This document shows positions 48,498 to 56,395 of a DNA stretch of 64,000 nt, in pieces. The notes under the pieces are model-generated. The model searched no databases, had not been told where the DNA came from, and saw nothing but the letters and a program-made list of their open reading frames with translations. The stretch comes from an uncultured Haliea sp. GTDB lineage: Bacteria; Pseudomonadota; Gammaproteobacteria; Pseudomonadales; Halieaceae. A program made the translations under genes and the position numbers. The stretch is from NCBI GenBank assembly GCA_947258585.1, contig CAMYIZ010000055.1:1-64000 (forward strand), given 5' to 3'. The stretch's first letter is position 1, and every line of letters begins with the position of its first letter.

Positions 48498-48525
48498 TTG
48501 GCTAGACTTCAAGTCTATTTATAAA
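48498..48525 (+). promoter_or_regulatory. Promoter of the SDR-to-thiolase run
   Basis: TTGGCT (48498-48503) and TATAAA (48520-48525) are 16 bases apart. The spacer is filled by a palindrome that is listed next. The predicted start is only about ten bases before the GTG. Confidence 0.6.
48503..48517. promoter_or_regulatory. Perfect 15-bp palindrome, likely operator
   Basis: TAGACTTCAAGTCTA is a perfect inverted repeat of 7 bases around a central C. It sits between the -35 and -10 of the SDR promoter, where a bound dimeric regulator would block RNA polymerase. The regulator is not identified. Confidence 0.75.
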
Positions 48526-48541
48526 AGTAACGGGTGACAGA

Positions 48542-49450
48542 GTGGCAGGTAAAGGACGGAGAGAGGCAGGGAGCCTCGGCGGCGACCTGGCGGGCAAGGT
48601 CGCCATTGTCACCGGTGCCGGCAAGGGCCTGGGCCGGGCCTATGCCCTTGAACTGGCATCCCGCGGCGCCCGCCTGGTCATCAACAATCGCTGTCACCCC
48701 GGCGACAGCGTCCGCAGTGCAGACGCCGTGGCAGGAGAAGTCGTGGCGGCCGGTGGCCAAGCCATCGCCGACTACAGCGGCGCGGAGAACCCAGGCTGTG
48801 GTGAGCAACTGCTGTCCCTGGCACTGGCACAGTTTGGCCGCCTGGATATCGTGATCGCCAACGCCGGCGTCTCGGAAGCCACTTCCTTCCACAAGCAGTC
48901 CCTCGACGAGTTCCGTCGAATCGTGGAGATCAACCTGATGGGGACCGCGCATCTTCTGCACCCCACTTTTGCCCACCTGTACCACCAGCGCAGCGGCGCC
49001 ATCGTGGTCAGCAGTTCAGCGGCGGGCCTGTATGGCGAGCACGGACTGCCGGCCTACTCCGCGTCCAAGGCGGCCGTCATCGGACTGTGCCAGGCGCTTG
49101 CACTGGAGGGTGCATCCCACCATGTGCGGGTAAATGCTATAGCGCCCTTTGCCAACACCGCCATGACCCGGGAGAGCCTGCCCTCTGCGCTGTGTGAGAC
49201 CCTGAGCCCGGCGGCGGTGGCGCACGTGGTGGCCTGGTTGGTCGGCGAAGGTTGCGACCTCAACGGCGAGACCCTGGTGGCGGGCGGGGGTAATATGGCC
49301 CGGGCGCGTGCTCTGCTGAGCGAGCCGGTTACCACCGGCAGCATGCCAGCTGAACTGGCCGCAGCCTGGTCCAGACTGCGGCCACCGGACCGGGACTCCG
49401 CATCGGCGGTGGCGATGTTCATGGACTTTGCCGGGAGCCTGCAATCGTGA
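48542..49450 (+). CDS. Short-chain dehydrogenase/reductase
   Basis: This 302-residue SDR has nucleotide-binding TGAGKGLG at 24-31, NAG in IVIANAGVS, and the catalytic Ser, Tyr172 and Lys176 in SSSAAGLYGEHGLPAYSASK. It resembles the dehydrogenase domain of multifunctional beta-oxidation enzymes (17-beta-HSD4 type), which oxidise 3-hydroxyacyl-CoA or alcohols. The start is GTG. The stop overlaps the next gene, so it heads a co-translated run. Confidence 0.88.
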   Translation: MAGKGRREAGSLGGDLAGKVAIVTGAGKGLGRAYALELASRGARLVINNRCHPGDSVRSADAVAGEVVAAGGQAIADYSGAENPGCGEQLLSLALAQFGRLDIVIANAGVSEATSFHKQSLDEFRRIVEINLMGTAHLLHPTFAHLYHQRSGAIVVSSSAAGLYGEHGLPAYSASKAAVIGLCQALALEGASHHVRVNAIAPFANTAMTRESLPSALCETLSPAAVAHVVAWLVGEGCDLNGETLVAGGGNMARARALLSEPVTTGSMPAELAAAWSRLRPPDRDSASAVAMFMDFAGSLQS

Positions 49451-50250
49451 TGGACCTGTTGATACTGTTCACAACAACTTTTACTGTCGCCCTCGCTGCC
49501 GCTATTTTGCTGTGGCTGGCTAGCATCCCCCTGCGGGACGCTAGCATCATCGATATGTTTTTCGCCCTCATCATAGTCGCCATCACTGCCAACTGCCTGC
49601 TGCTGGCGCCCACCATCGGCGGTCTGCAGTGGCTGTTGGCGGCGATGGTCGGATTGTGGGCGCTGCGAATCACCGCCTATCTGATAGCCCGCAACTGGGG
49701 CCACGGAGAGGACCCGCGCTACAGCAAATTACGCGGTTGGGTAAACAACGAGCGGGCCTTTATCTGGCTCAGCTTGCGCAAGGTATTCCTGCTGCAGGCG
49801 CTGGTACTGTGGCTGGCCTCGCTGCCAATACAGGTGGGCATGCAGCTGGGCGCCGGCTCCCCCGGCTGGCTGGCAATCGCCGGCACCGCCATCTGGCTGC
49901 TGGGACTGGTGACGGAAACCTTCGCCGACCGGCAACTGCAGCAATTCAAGGCAGACCCCGTCAACAAAGGCCAGGTCCTGTGCACGGGGCTGTGGCGCTA
50001 CTCCCGCCACCCCAACTATTTCGGCGAACTGTGCGTCTGGTGGGGGATCTGGCTGGTGGCCTGCGAGGTGCCGTTCGGCTTCCTGACCATTATCGGCCCG
50101 CTGGCCTACAGCTACCTGATCGTCAACGTCACCGGCCAGCGCACCCTGGACAAGAAGCTGGCGCGGGAGAAGCCCGGCTATGCCGAGTATATGGCCCGCA
50201 CCAGCGGGCTGGTGCCGCTGCCGCCGCGGCGCCAGCAGGGTATCCCCTGA
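49450..50250 (+). CDS. DUF1295 / steroid 5-alpha-reductase-like membrane protein
   Basis: This protein of 266 residues has about six transmembrane helices. The C-terminal half carries GLWRYSRHPNYFGEL and GYAEYMARTSGLVP, the DUF1295 pattern related to steroid 5-alpha-reductase and isoprenylcysteine methyltransferases. Members reduce double bonds next to carbonyls in steroids or other isoprenoids. The start may be ATG 49450 or the GTG three bases before, which overlaps the SDR stop. Confidence 0.85.
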   Translation: MDLLILFTTTFTVALAAAILLWLASIPLRDASIIDMFFALIIVAITANCLLLAPTIGGLQWLLAAMVGLWALRITAYLIARNWGHGEDPRYSKLRGWVNNERAFIWLSLRKVFLLQALVLWLASLPIQVGMQLGAGSPGWLAIAGTAIWLLGLVTETFADRQLQQFKADPVNKGQVLCTGLWRYSRHPNYFGELCVWWGIWLVACEVPFGFLTIIGPLAYSYLIVNVTGQRTLDKKLAREKPGYAEYMARTSGLVPLPPRRQQGIP

Positions 50251-50326
50251 CTCCTCCGCTCTTGCCTGCGGTGGTTATCGCCCGTACCATAGTGGTCTTT
50301 TAATAAAAGTCACCCCCGGAGACCCC

Positions 50327-51241
50327 ATGCCACGTGCCCTGTCCCAGCTGAGAATCCCCGTCTTCCAGGCCCCCATGTTCCTGCAATCGGGACCAGAGAT
50401 GGTCATCGCCAGCTGCAGGGCCGGGATTGTCGGCACCTTCCCCTCGGTCAACGCCCGCACTGTCGAGGAACTGGAAAGCTGGCTGCAACGGATTACCGCC
50501 GCGACCGGCGGCGAGCAGGACGGCCCCTGGGCTATCAACCTGATGATGCACCGCTCCAATACCCGCCGCTTCGAGGACCTGGCGCTGGCGGTGAAATATC
50601 GCGCGCCGCTGGTGATCTCTGCGCTGGGCAGCCCGAAGGAAGCCATCGACGAAGTGCACGCCTATGGTGGCAAGGTGTTTGCCGATGTTATCGACACCCG
50701 CTTTGCCGCCAAGGCGGTGGAGGCCGGGGTGGACGGCCTGGTGCTGGTCGCCGCCGGCGCCGGTGGCCACACCGGGCAGCAGGCAGGCTTTGCCTTTGTC
50801 GAGGAAGTGCGCCAGTTCTGGGACGGCGACATCGTGCTGGGCGGTGGTATTTCCAGCGGCCGCGGCGTGCGGGCGGCACAGGTGCTCGGCGCCAATTATG
50901 CCTACATGGGCACCCGCTTTATCGCCACCGAGGAGAGCATGGCGGTGCCGGAGTACAAGCAGATGGTGGTGGATGCCACCGGCGCAGACATCATTTGCTC
51001 GGACGCGCTCACCGGAGTCAAGGCCAACTGGCTCCGGGCCAGCCTGGTTGCAGCGGGCTACGACCCGGCTAATATGCCCTCAGGCGCCAAAATCGATATC
51101 GCGGCATCCACCAGCGATGCCAAGCGCTGGCGGGACGTCTGGTCAGCGGGTCAGGGCGTGGGCGCCATCAAGGACATCCTGCCGATTGCCGCGCTGGTCG
51201 ATCGGCTGGAAACGGAGTACCGAGCCGCCTGCGAGGGATAG
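50327..51241 (+). CDS. Nitronate monooxygenase / FabK-like flavoprotein
   Basis: This 304-residue FMN protein has a TIM-barrel of the NMO/2-nitropropane dioxygenase family. It opens with IPVFQAPMFLQSG and has AAGAGGHTGQQ with the phosphate-binding Gly region, GGGISSGRG, and YMGTRFIATEES. In catabolic clusters such proteins often act as enoyl or other reductases rather than on nitro compounds. The ATG has CCCGGAG seven bases upstream. A 76-base gap separates it from the preceding gene. Confidence 0.85.
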   Translation: MPRALSQLRIPVFQAPMFLQSGPEMVIASCRAGIVGTFPSVNARTVEELESWLQRITAATGGEQDGPWAINLMMHRSNTRRFEDLALAVKYRAPLVISALGSPKEAIDEVHAYGGKVFADVIDTRFAAKAVEAGVDGLVLVAAGAGGHTGQQAGFAFVEEVRQFWDGDIVLGGGISSGRGVRAAQVLGANYAYMGTRFIATEESMAVPEYKQMVVDATGADIICSDALTGVKANWLRASLVAAGYDPANMPSGAKIDIAASTSDAKRWRDVWSAGQGVGAIKDILPIAALVDRLETEYRAACEG

Positions 51242-51244
51242 ATC

Positions 51245-52924
51245 ATGCACACCAGTTCCAGCGCCCGGATCCGGGCCCTCACCGACGCCGGCTACTGGGG
51301 CCGGGAAACACTGCACAGTATTCTTGCAACACAAGTGGCGGACAGGGGCGACAGCACCGCGCTGGTGGACCAGCCGAACAAGGCCGAGCTCACCGACCTG
51401 CCGGTCCACCGACTCAGCTTCGCCGACCTCGATGTGCTCAGCGATGGCCTGGCGGCCCGGCTTCTGGGGCTGGGCCTGCAGCACGGCGACAGGTTGCTGG
51501 TGCAGCTGCCCAACATCACCGAGCTGGTGCTCTGCTACTACGCCGCCAGCAAGCTGGGGGTGGTCATTTCCCCCATTCCCATCCAGTATGGCGGCCACGA
51601 GATCGCGCGCTTCGCCGACACTCTGAAGCCGTCGGCCATGCTGACGCTGGGGCGCTTCCGGGATATCGAGCTGGCAGCACAGGCCCGCCAGGCCCTGACG
51701 GATGTGCCGGTGTGGACCCTGGGCGCTGACCTGCAGTGCGAACCCGTCACCGACCCGGTGCTGCTGTCGAATTATCATGAACACCGGAACCAGCACCCGG
51801 ACGATGCCAACGCCATTCTCACCATCGTCTGGACCTCCGGCACCACCGGCACCCCCAAGGGCGTGCCCCGCTCCCACAACATGTGGCGGGCGATGGCGCG
51901 CAATACCATGGCAGCGGGGGACTACCAGCCCGGCGAGACCCTGCTGGTGCCGTTCCCGCTGGTGAACATGGCCGCGCTGGGAGGGTTCCTGTTTCCCTCG
52001 GTGATCAACGGCTGCAAGCTGGTGCTGCACCAACCGATGGACCCGGCGATGTTCCTGCGCCAGATCCAGGAGGAGCAGGTTCATTTCACCATCGCGCCGC
52101 CGGCCCTGCTGAACCGGCTGGCGCAGCAGCCCGCCCTGTGGGCGCAGTGCGACTTCAGCAGCATCCGCGCCTTCGGCTCGGGCTCGGTGCCCCTGTCGCC
52201 CGCGATGATCGCGGTGATTGAAGGCGAATACGGCAAACCCATTATCAACTTCTACGGCTCCAACGAAGGTATCAGCCTGTTTTCCACCCCGGACGTGGCG
52301 CCGACACCCGAGTATCGCGCCACGATGTTTCCCCGCTTCGGGGTGCCGGGTATGCCCTGGCGGAGCCACTCCCACGAGTCCATCACCACCCGCGTTATCG
52401 ACCCCGACACCGGTGCGGAGATCACCGCCCCCGGGGTCGCGGGGGAACTCTGCATCGGTGGCCCCGCCGTGTTCGATGGCTACCTGGACCACGACGGCGC
52501 CGGTGTTTTCACCGCCGATGGCCTGTTTCGCACCGGCGACCTGGTAGAGATCTGCGGCGAACCGCCCAATTACTACCGGATCGTCGGCCGCTGCAAGGAC
52601 ATCATCAACCGCGGCGGCATGAAGATCTCCCCCGCGGAGCTGGACATCCTGCTCGAAGGCTTCCCGGGGCTGGCGGAGGCCGCCGTGTGCGCCTACCCGG
52701 ATCCGGATCTGGAGGAGAAAATCTGCGCCTGCGTAGTGCCGGTGGAGGGCGAAGCGGCACCGGCACTCGAGACCCTGTGCAGCTGGCTGCAGGACAAGGG
52801 CATCGCCAAATTCAAACTGCCAGAGAGGCTGGAAGTATTCAGCGCCCTGCCACGCAACCCGGTAGGCAAGGTGGTGCGCGGAGAACTCCAGCAACAGGTC
52901 AAGCAACGAGGACAGACACCATGA
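51245..52924 (+). CDS. Acyl-CoA synthetase (AMP-forming)
   Basis: This 559-residue ANL-family enzyme activates a carboxylic acid to its CoA thioester. The AMP-binding loop TSGTTGTPKG is at 197-206. Later motifs are YGSNEG, GLFRTGDLVE, and NRGGMKISPAELD with a C-terminal catalytic Lys in LPRNPVGKVVR. Sequence style is between cyclohexanecarboxylate/2,3-dihydroxybenzoate-type and fatty-acid ligases. It starts 3 bases after the flavoprotein gene and overlaps the thiolase start (ATGA). Confidence 0.92.
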   Translation: MHTSSSARIRALTDAGYWGRETLHSILATQVADRGDSTALVDQPNKAELTDLPVHRLSFADLDVLSDGLAARLLGLGLQHGDRLLVQLPNITELVLCYYAASKLGVVISPIPIQYGGHEIARFADTLKPSAMLTLGRFRDIELAAQARQALTDVPVWTLGADLQCEPVTDPVLLSNYHEHRNQHPDDANAILTIVWTSGTTGTPKGVPRSHNMWRAMARNTMAAGDYQPGETLLVPFPLVNMAALGGFLFPSVINGCKLVLHQPMDPAMFLRQIQEEQVHFTIAPPALLNRLAQQPALWAQCDFSSIRAFGSGSVPLSPAMIAVIEGEYGKPIINFYGSNEGISLFSTPDVAPTPEYRATMFPRFGVPGMPWRSHSHESITTRVIDPDTGAEITAPGVAGELCIGGPAVFDGYLDHDGAGVFTADGLFRTGDLVEICGEPPNYYRIVGRCKDIINRGGMKISPAELDILLEGFPGLAEAAVCAYPDPDLEEKICACVVPVEGEAAPALETLCSWLQDKGIAKFKLPERLEVFSALPRNPVGKVVRGELQQQVKQRGQTP

Positions 52925-54153
52925 GCCACGTCTACATACTGGGCGGCGCCCAGACCGACTTCAGCCGCAACTGGGCCCGCGAGGGCCTGGAAATCTACGA
53001 CATGTTCACCGAGGTCCTGGCCGATGCAGTCGCCGATGCCGGCATAGAACCGGGCCAGATCGAGGTAGGCCACGTCGGCAATTTCGTCGCCGAGCTATTC
53101 GCCCGCCAGGGCCAGCTCAACGGCTTTTTCGGCCAGGCCTACCCGGAGCTGGCGTCGATACCGACCTCGCGCCACGAAGCGGCCTGCGCCTCCGGTTCCA
53201 TCGCCATGCTCAGCGCCATGCGCGACATCGAGGCCGGCCACTACGACGTCGCCTGCGTACTGGGCCTGGAATACATGCGCAACGTCAACGGCAAGACCGG
53301 CGCCGAGTACCTTGGCACCGCCGCCTGGCAGGGCCACGAGGCCACCGACTGCGAGTTTCCCTGGCCGCACATGTTCGACCGCATTACCCGCGAGTACCAG
53401 CAGCGCCACGGCATCGACAGCGAGCATCTGGCGCGTATCGCCGAGATTAATTTCGGCAATGCCAAATCCAACCCCAATGCCCAGACCCGGGACTGGCAGT
53501 TCCCACCCGGCTGTTTCAGCCAGGATGATGAACTCAATCCGGTGATCGAGGGGCGGATGCGGAAGATGGATTGCGGCCAGATCACCGACGGCGGTGCCTG
53601 CGTGATCCTCGCCAGTGAAAAGGCCGCGCGCGAGCACGCAGCCCGGCAAGGCATCGCGCTGGCAGATATTCCGCGGATCAAGGGCTGGGGCCACCGCTCC
53701 GCGCCCATCCTGCTGGAGCGCAAGCTGCAGCTGAGTGCAGGCCAGCCGCTGCTGTTTCCGCATATCCGGGCGATGATGGAAGACGCCCTGCGCCGGGGCG
53801 GTTTCCAGCAGATCACGGATCTGGACGGCCTTGAGACCCACGACTGCTTTTCAGTCACTGAATACATGGCCATCGACCACAGCGGCCTCACCGCACCGGG
53901 TGAAAGCTGGAAGGCGGTAACCGAGGGTCGTATCACCCGGGACGGCGACTTTCCCATCAACCCCAGCGGCGGCCTGATCGGCCTCGGCCATCCGGTAGGT
54001 GCCACCGGGGTGCGCATGGCGCTGGACTGTGCCCGCCAGGTGACGGGCCGCGCCGGCAGCTATCAGCTGCCCAGGGCCGAGAACATGGCCACCTTCAATC
54101 TCGGCGGCAGCGCCACCACCTGTGTCAGCCTGATTGTCGGGGTCGGGGCATGA
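52921..54153 (+). CDS. SCP2-type thiolase
   Basis: This 410-residue thiolase-fold protein has nucleophile Cys89 in HEAACASGSIAML, His in ETHDCFSVTEY, and GLIGLGHPVGATG. The end NLGGSATTCVSL is as in sterol-carrier-protein-2 type thiolases, which accept branched or ring-bearing acyl-CoAs. It overlaps the ligase before it and the next thiolase by four bases each, so all three are co-translated. Confidence 0.9.
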   Translation: MSHVYILGGAQTDFSRNWAREGLEIYDMFTEVLADAVADAGIEPGQIEVGHVGNFVAELFARQGQLNGFFGQAYPELASIPTSRHEAACASGSIAMLSAMRDIEAGHYDVACVLGLEYMRNVNGKTGAEYLGTAAWQGHEATDCEFPWPHMFDRITREYQQRHGIDSEHLARIAEINFGNAKSNPNAQTRDWQFPPGCFSQDDELNPVIEGRMRKMDCGQITDGGACVILASEKAAREHAARQGIALADIPRIKGWGHRSAPILLERKLQLSAGQPLLFPHIRAMMEDALRRGGFQQITDLDGLETHDCFSVTEYMAIDHSGLTAPGESWKAVTEGRITRDGDFPINPSGGLIGLGHPVGATGVRMALDCARQVTGRAGSYQLPRAENMATFNLGGSATTCVSLIVGVGA

Positions 54154-55352
54154 AAACCACATTGATCTACGATGCCCTGCGCAGCCCGCGCGGACGCGCG
54201 AAGGAAGGTGCCAGCCTCAACTCCCTGACCCCGCAGGCGCTGCTGAAGCAGCTCTACGCGGCGCTGGTCGAGCGCACCGGGCTTGCGCCTGCGGAGGTGG
54301 ACGACGTTATCCTCGGCTGCGTCACCCAGCAGGGTGAGCAGGCCGGCAATATCGCCAAGAGCTCGACCCTGTACGCGGGCTGGCCGGGCTCGGTGCCGGG
54401 CCTGACGGTCAATCGCTATTGTTCCTCCGGCATCGACGCCATGGCGCTGGCGGCGCTGAAGGTTGGCGCCGGGCAGGCCTCTGTCACCGTCGCAGGTGGT
54501 GTAGAAATGATGTCGCGGGTGCCGATGCTCTCGGACCAGGCCCGGGTTTTCACCGACCCGCAGTTCGCCGCCCAGTGCCGGATGCTGATGATGGGCAACG
54601 GCGCCGACCTGATCGCCACGCTGCACGGTGTCAGCCGGGAGGAGGCCGACGCGGTGGCCCTGAGCAGCCAGCAGCGCGCGGCCCACGCCCGGGAACAGGG
54701 CTGGTTCAGCTCCATCGTGCCGATAACCCTCGAAGACGGCACCCGTGTCAGCGCCGACGAGTGCATCCGCCCGGATACCACGGCTGCGCAGCTGGCAGAG
54801 ATGCCCGCAGTGTTCGCCAAGGCCGGCGCCGCCGGCATCGATGCCTTCCAGCTCGCGGCTTACCCGGCGTTACAGCAGGTCAATCACATCCACACGCCGG
54901 GCAACTCCCCGGCCATGGCCGATGCCGCCGCCCTGGTGCTGATTGGCGATGAGACCTGGGGCGAGCGCAACGGAGTGCGACCCCGGGCCCGCATCGTAGC
55001 CAGCGCCACAGTCAATGCCGACCCGCTGCAGGTGTTGAGCGGCTGCATCGAGGCAACGCGCAAACTCATGGCCGACCAGAACCTCAGCGCCGCGGACATC
55101 GACCTGTTCGAAATCCACGAGGCCTTCGCCGCCATCAGCGTGGTAGCCATGCGCGAGCTGGATATCCCCGATGACAAGCTGAACGTGAACGGTGGGGTGA
55201 TCGCACTGGGACACCCCATGGGCGCCACCGGCGCGATCATGGCCGGCACCCTGCTGGACGAGCTGGAGCGGCGCGACCTGCAGTGGGGCATTGTCTCCGC
55301 CGCAGGCGCCGCCGGCACCGGCAGTGCGCTGCTGCTGGAACGGCTGCCCTAG
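54150..55352 (+). CDS. Acetyl-CoA C-acyltransferase (thiolase II family)
   Basis: This 400-residue thiolase has nucleophile Cys91 in NRYCSSGIDAM, HEAFA in place of the usual NEAFA, and the active-site His in ALGHPMGATG. The C-terminal position where thiolases carry the second catalytic Cys (C-x-G-G-G) reads SAAGAAGTG, with Ala384 aligned to Cys. The enzyme may therefore work differently or need its partner thiolase. The stop shares CTAG with the convergent lipid kinase gene. Confidence 0.9.
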   Translation: MKTTLIYDALRSPRGRAKEGASLNSLTPQALLKQLYAALVERTGLAPAEVDDVILGCVTQQGEQAGNIAKSSTLYAGWPGSVPGLTVNRYCSSGIDAMALAALKVGAGQASVTVAGGVEMMSRVPMLSDQARVFTDPQFAAQCRMLMMGNGADLIATLHGVSREEADAVALSSQQRAAHAREQGWFSSIVPITLEDGTRVSADECIRPDTTAAQLAEMPAVFAKAGAAGIDAFQLAAYPALQQVNHIHTPGNSPAMADAAALVLIGDETWGERNGVRPRARIVASATVNADPLQVLSGCIEATRKLMADQNLSAADIDLFEIHEAFAAISVVAMRELDIPDDKLNVNGGVIALGHPMGATGAIMAGTLLDELERRDLQWGIVSAAGAAGTGSALLLERLP

Positions 55353-56374
55353 CGACCAGGGACGGTGGTACCGCCGCCCCGAACCTTGAGCCGCAGCACG
55401 CCCGGGTGCAGGTTCCACAGGGCCGGCAGGCGGCCAGGCTGCTCCCCATCCAGGTCAACCAGGCCCGGCACGCCAGCATTAAGGCGCACCGACACCTCAC
55501 GGGCCTGATGACAATTTATCCGCGCATTGCCCAGGTGGGTGCCGCGGTAGATTCCCGGCAACAGTCCCGGCAGCGCCCACCGGGGCAGATCCCCCAGGGC
55601 CACTACGTTGAACAGGCCATCATCGAGGCAGGCCCCGGGCGCGATCCGCATGCCGCCGCCAAAATACTCACCATTGGCTACGACAAGCGCCAGCATGTGG
55701 CCGCGAATCTCGATGTCGTCGAGACGCACCGCCAGCTCCAGGTTCTTCCATCCGGCCAGGGCGCGCAGCGAAGCGAGGATGAAGCTCAGCCGTCCGCCAG
55801 CGCCCTTCCAGCCGCGGTTGGCGAAGTGAACCACCCGGCCACTGAAACCGGCACTGGAAACGTTGAGGAAAAAACGGGAGCCAGGCTCGCCCCGATGGTC
55901 CAGGTAGCCGACCTGGCCGAGATCGACAGTTCGGGTCTCACGCCCGGTTAACAGCTCGATATTTTCTCGCAAGCCGCGCGCCAAACCCGTGCTGCGACAG
56001 AAATCGCTGCCGGTACCCAGGGGCAGGACACCCAGCACCGCAGCGCCGCTCGACAGTGGCGGGGCGGGATCTCGCCGGACGATCCAGCCCTGGTCGTCAA
56101 GGGCGTAACAGGCGCGGGGATCGGGCTGTGAAAACAGGCCATTGACCACTTCATTCCGGGTGCCGTCGCCGCCCAGGGAAACGACCATCTCCCAACCCGC
56201 GTTCACGGCCTCGCGCGCCAGCAGGGTCGCGTGCCCGGGACCTTCGGTAAAAGCGTACCCCAGTCGTGGAAGGCTGCCGCGCAGCAGTCGCTCGATCAGC
56301 GGCCACCGCCTGCCGACGCTGCCTGCACCCGCGGTCGGATTGGCGACGACAAAGGTCTTGTAGTGTGCCGCCAT
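55349..56374 (-). CDS. Diacylglycerol/sphingosine kinase-family protein
   Basis: This 341-residue lipid kinase-like protein has the phosphate-binding loop SLGGDGTRNEVVNG (GGDGT 68-72), PLGTGSDFCRS, and a C-terminal beta-sandwich with DDGLFNV. YegS/DgkB-like enzymes phosphorylate lipids at the membrane. It opposes the thiolase operon and follows the PhoX gene. Confidence 0.88.
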   Translation of the reverse strand: MAAHYKTFVVANPTAGAGSVGRRWPLIERLLRGSLPRLGYAFTEGPGHATLLAREAVNAGWEMVVSLGGDGTRNEVVNGLFSQPDPRACYALDDQGWIVRRDPAPPLSSGAAVLGVLPLGTGSDFCRSTGLARGLRENIELLTGRETRTVDLGQVGYLDHRGEPGSRFFLNVSSAGFSGRVVHFANRGWKGAGGRLSFILASLRALAGWKNLELAVRLDDIEIRGHMLALVVANGEYFGGGMRIAPGACLDDGLFNVVALGDLPRWALPGLLPGIYRGTHLGNARINCHQAREVSVRLNAGVPGLVDLDGEQPGRLPALWNLHPGVLRLKVRGGGTTVPGR

Positions 56375-56395
56375 CCCGGGGTGCCATAGTGTTGA

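Noticed and set aside
51143-52906. Long antisense frame opposite the acyl-CoA ligase
   Set aside because: Shadow of a gene with clear AMP-binding motifs.
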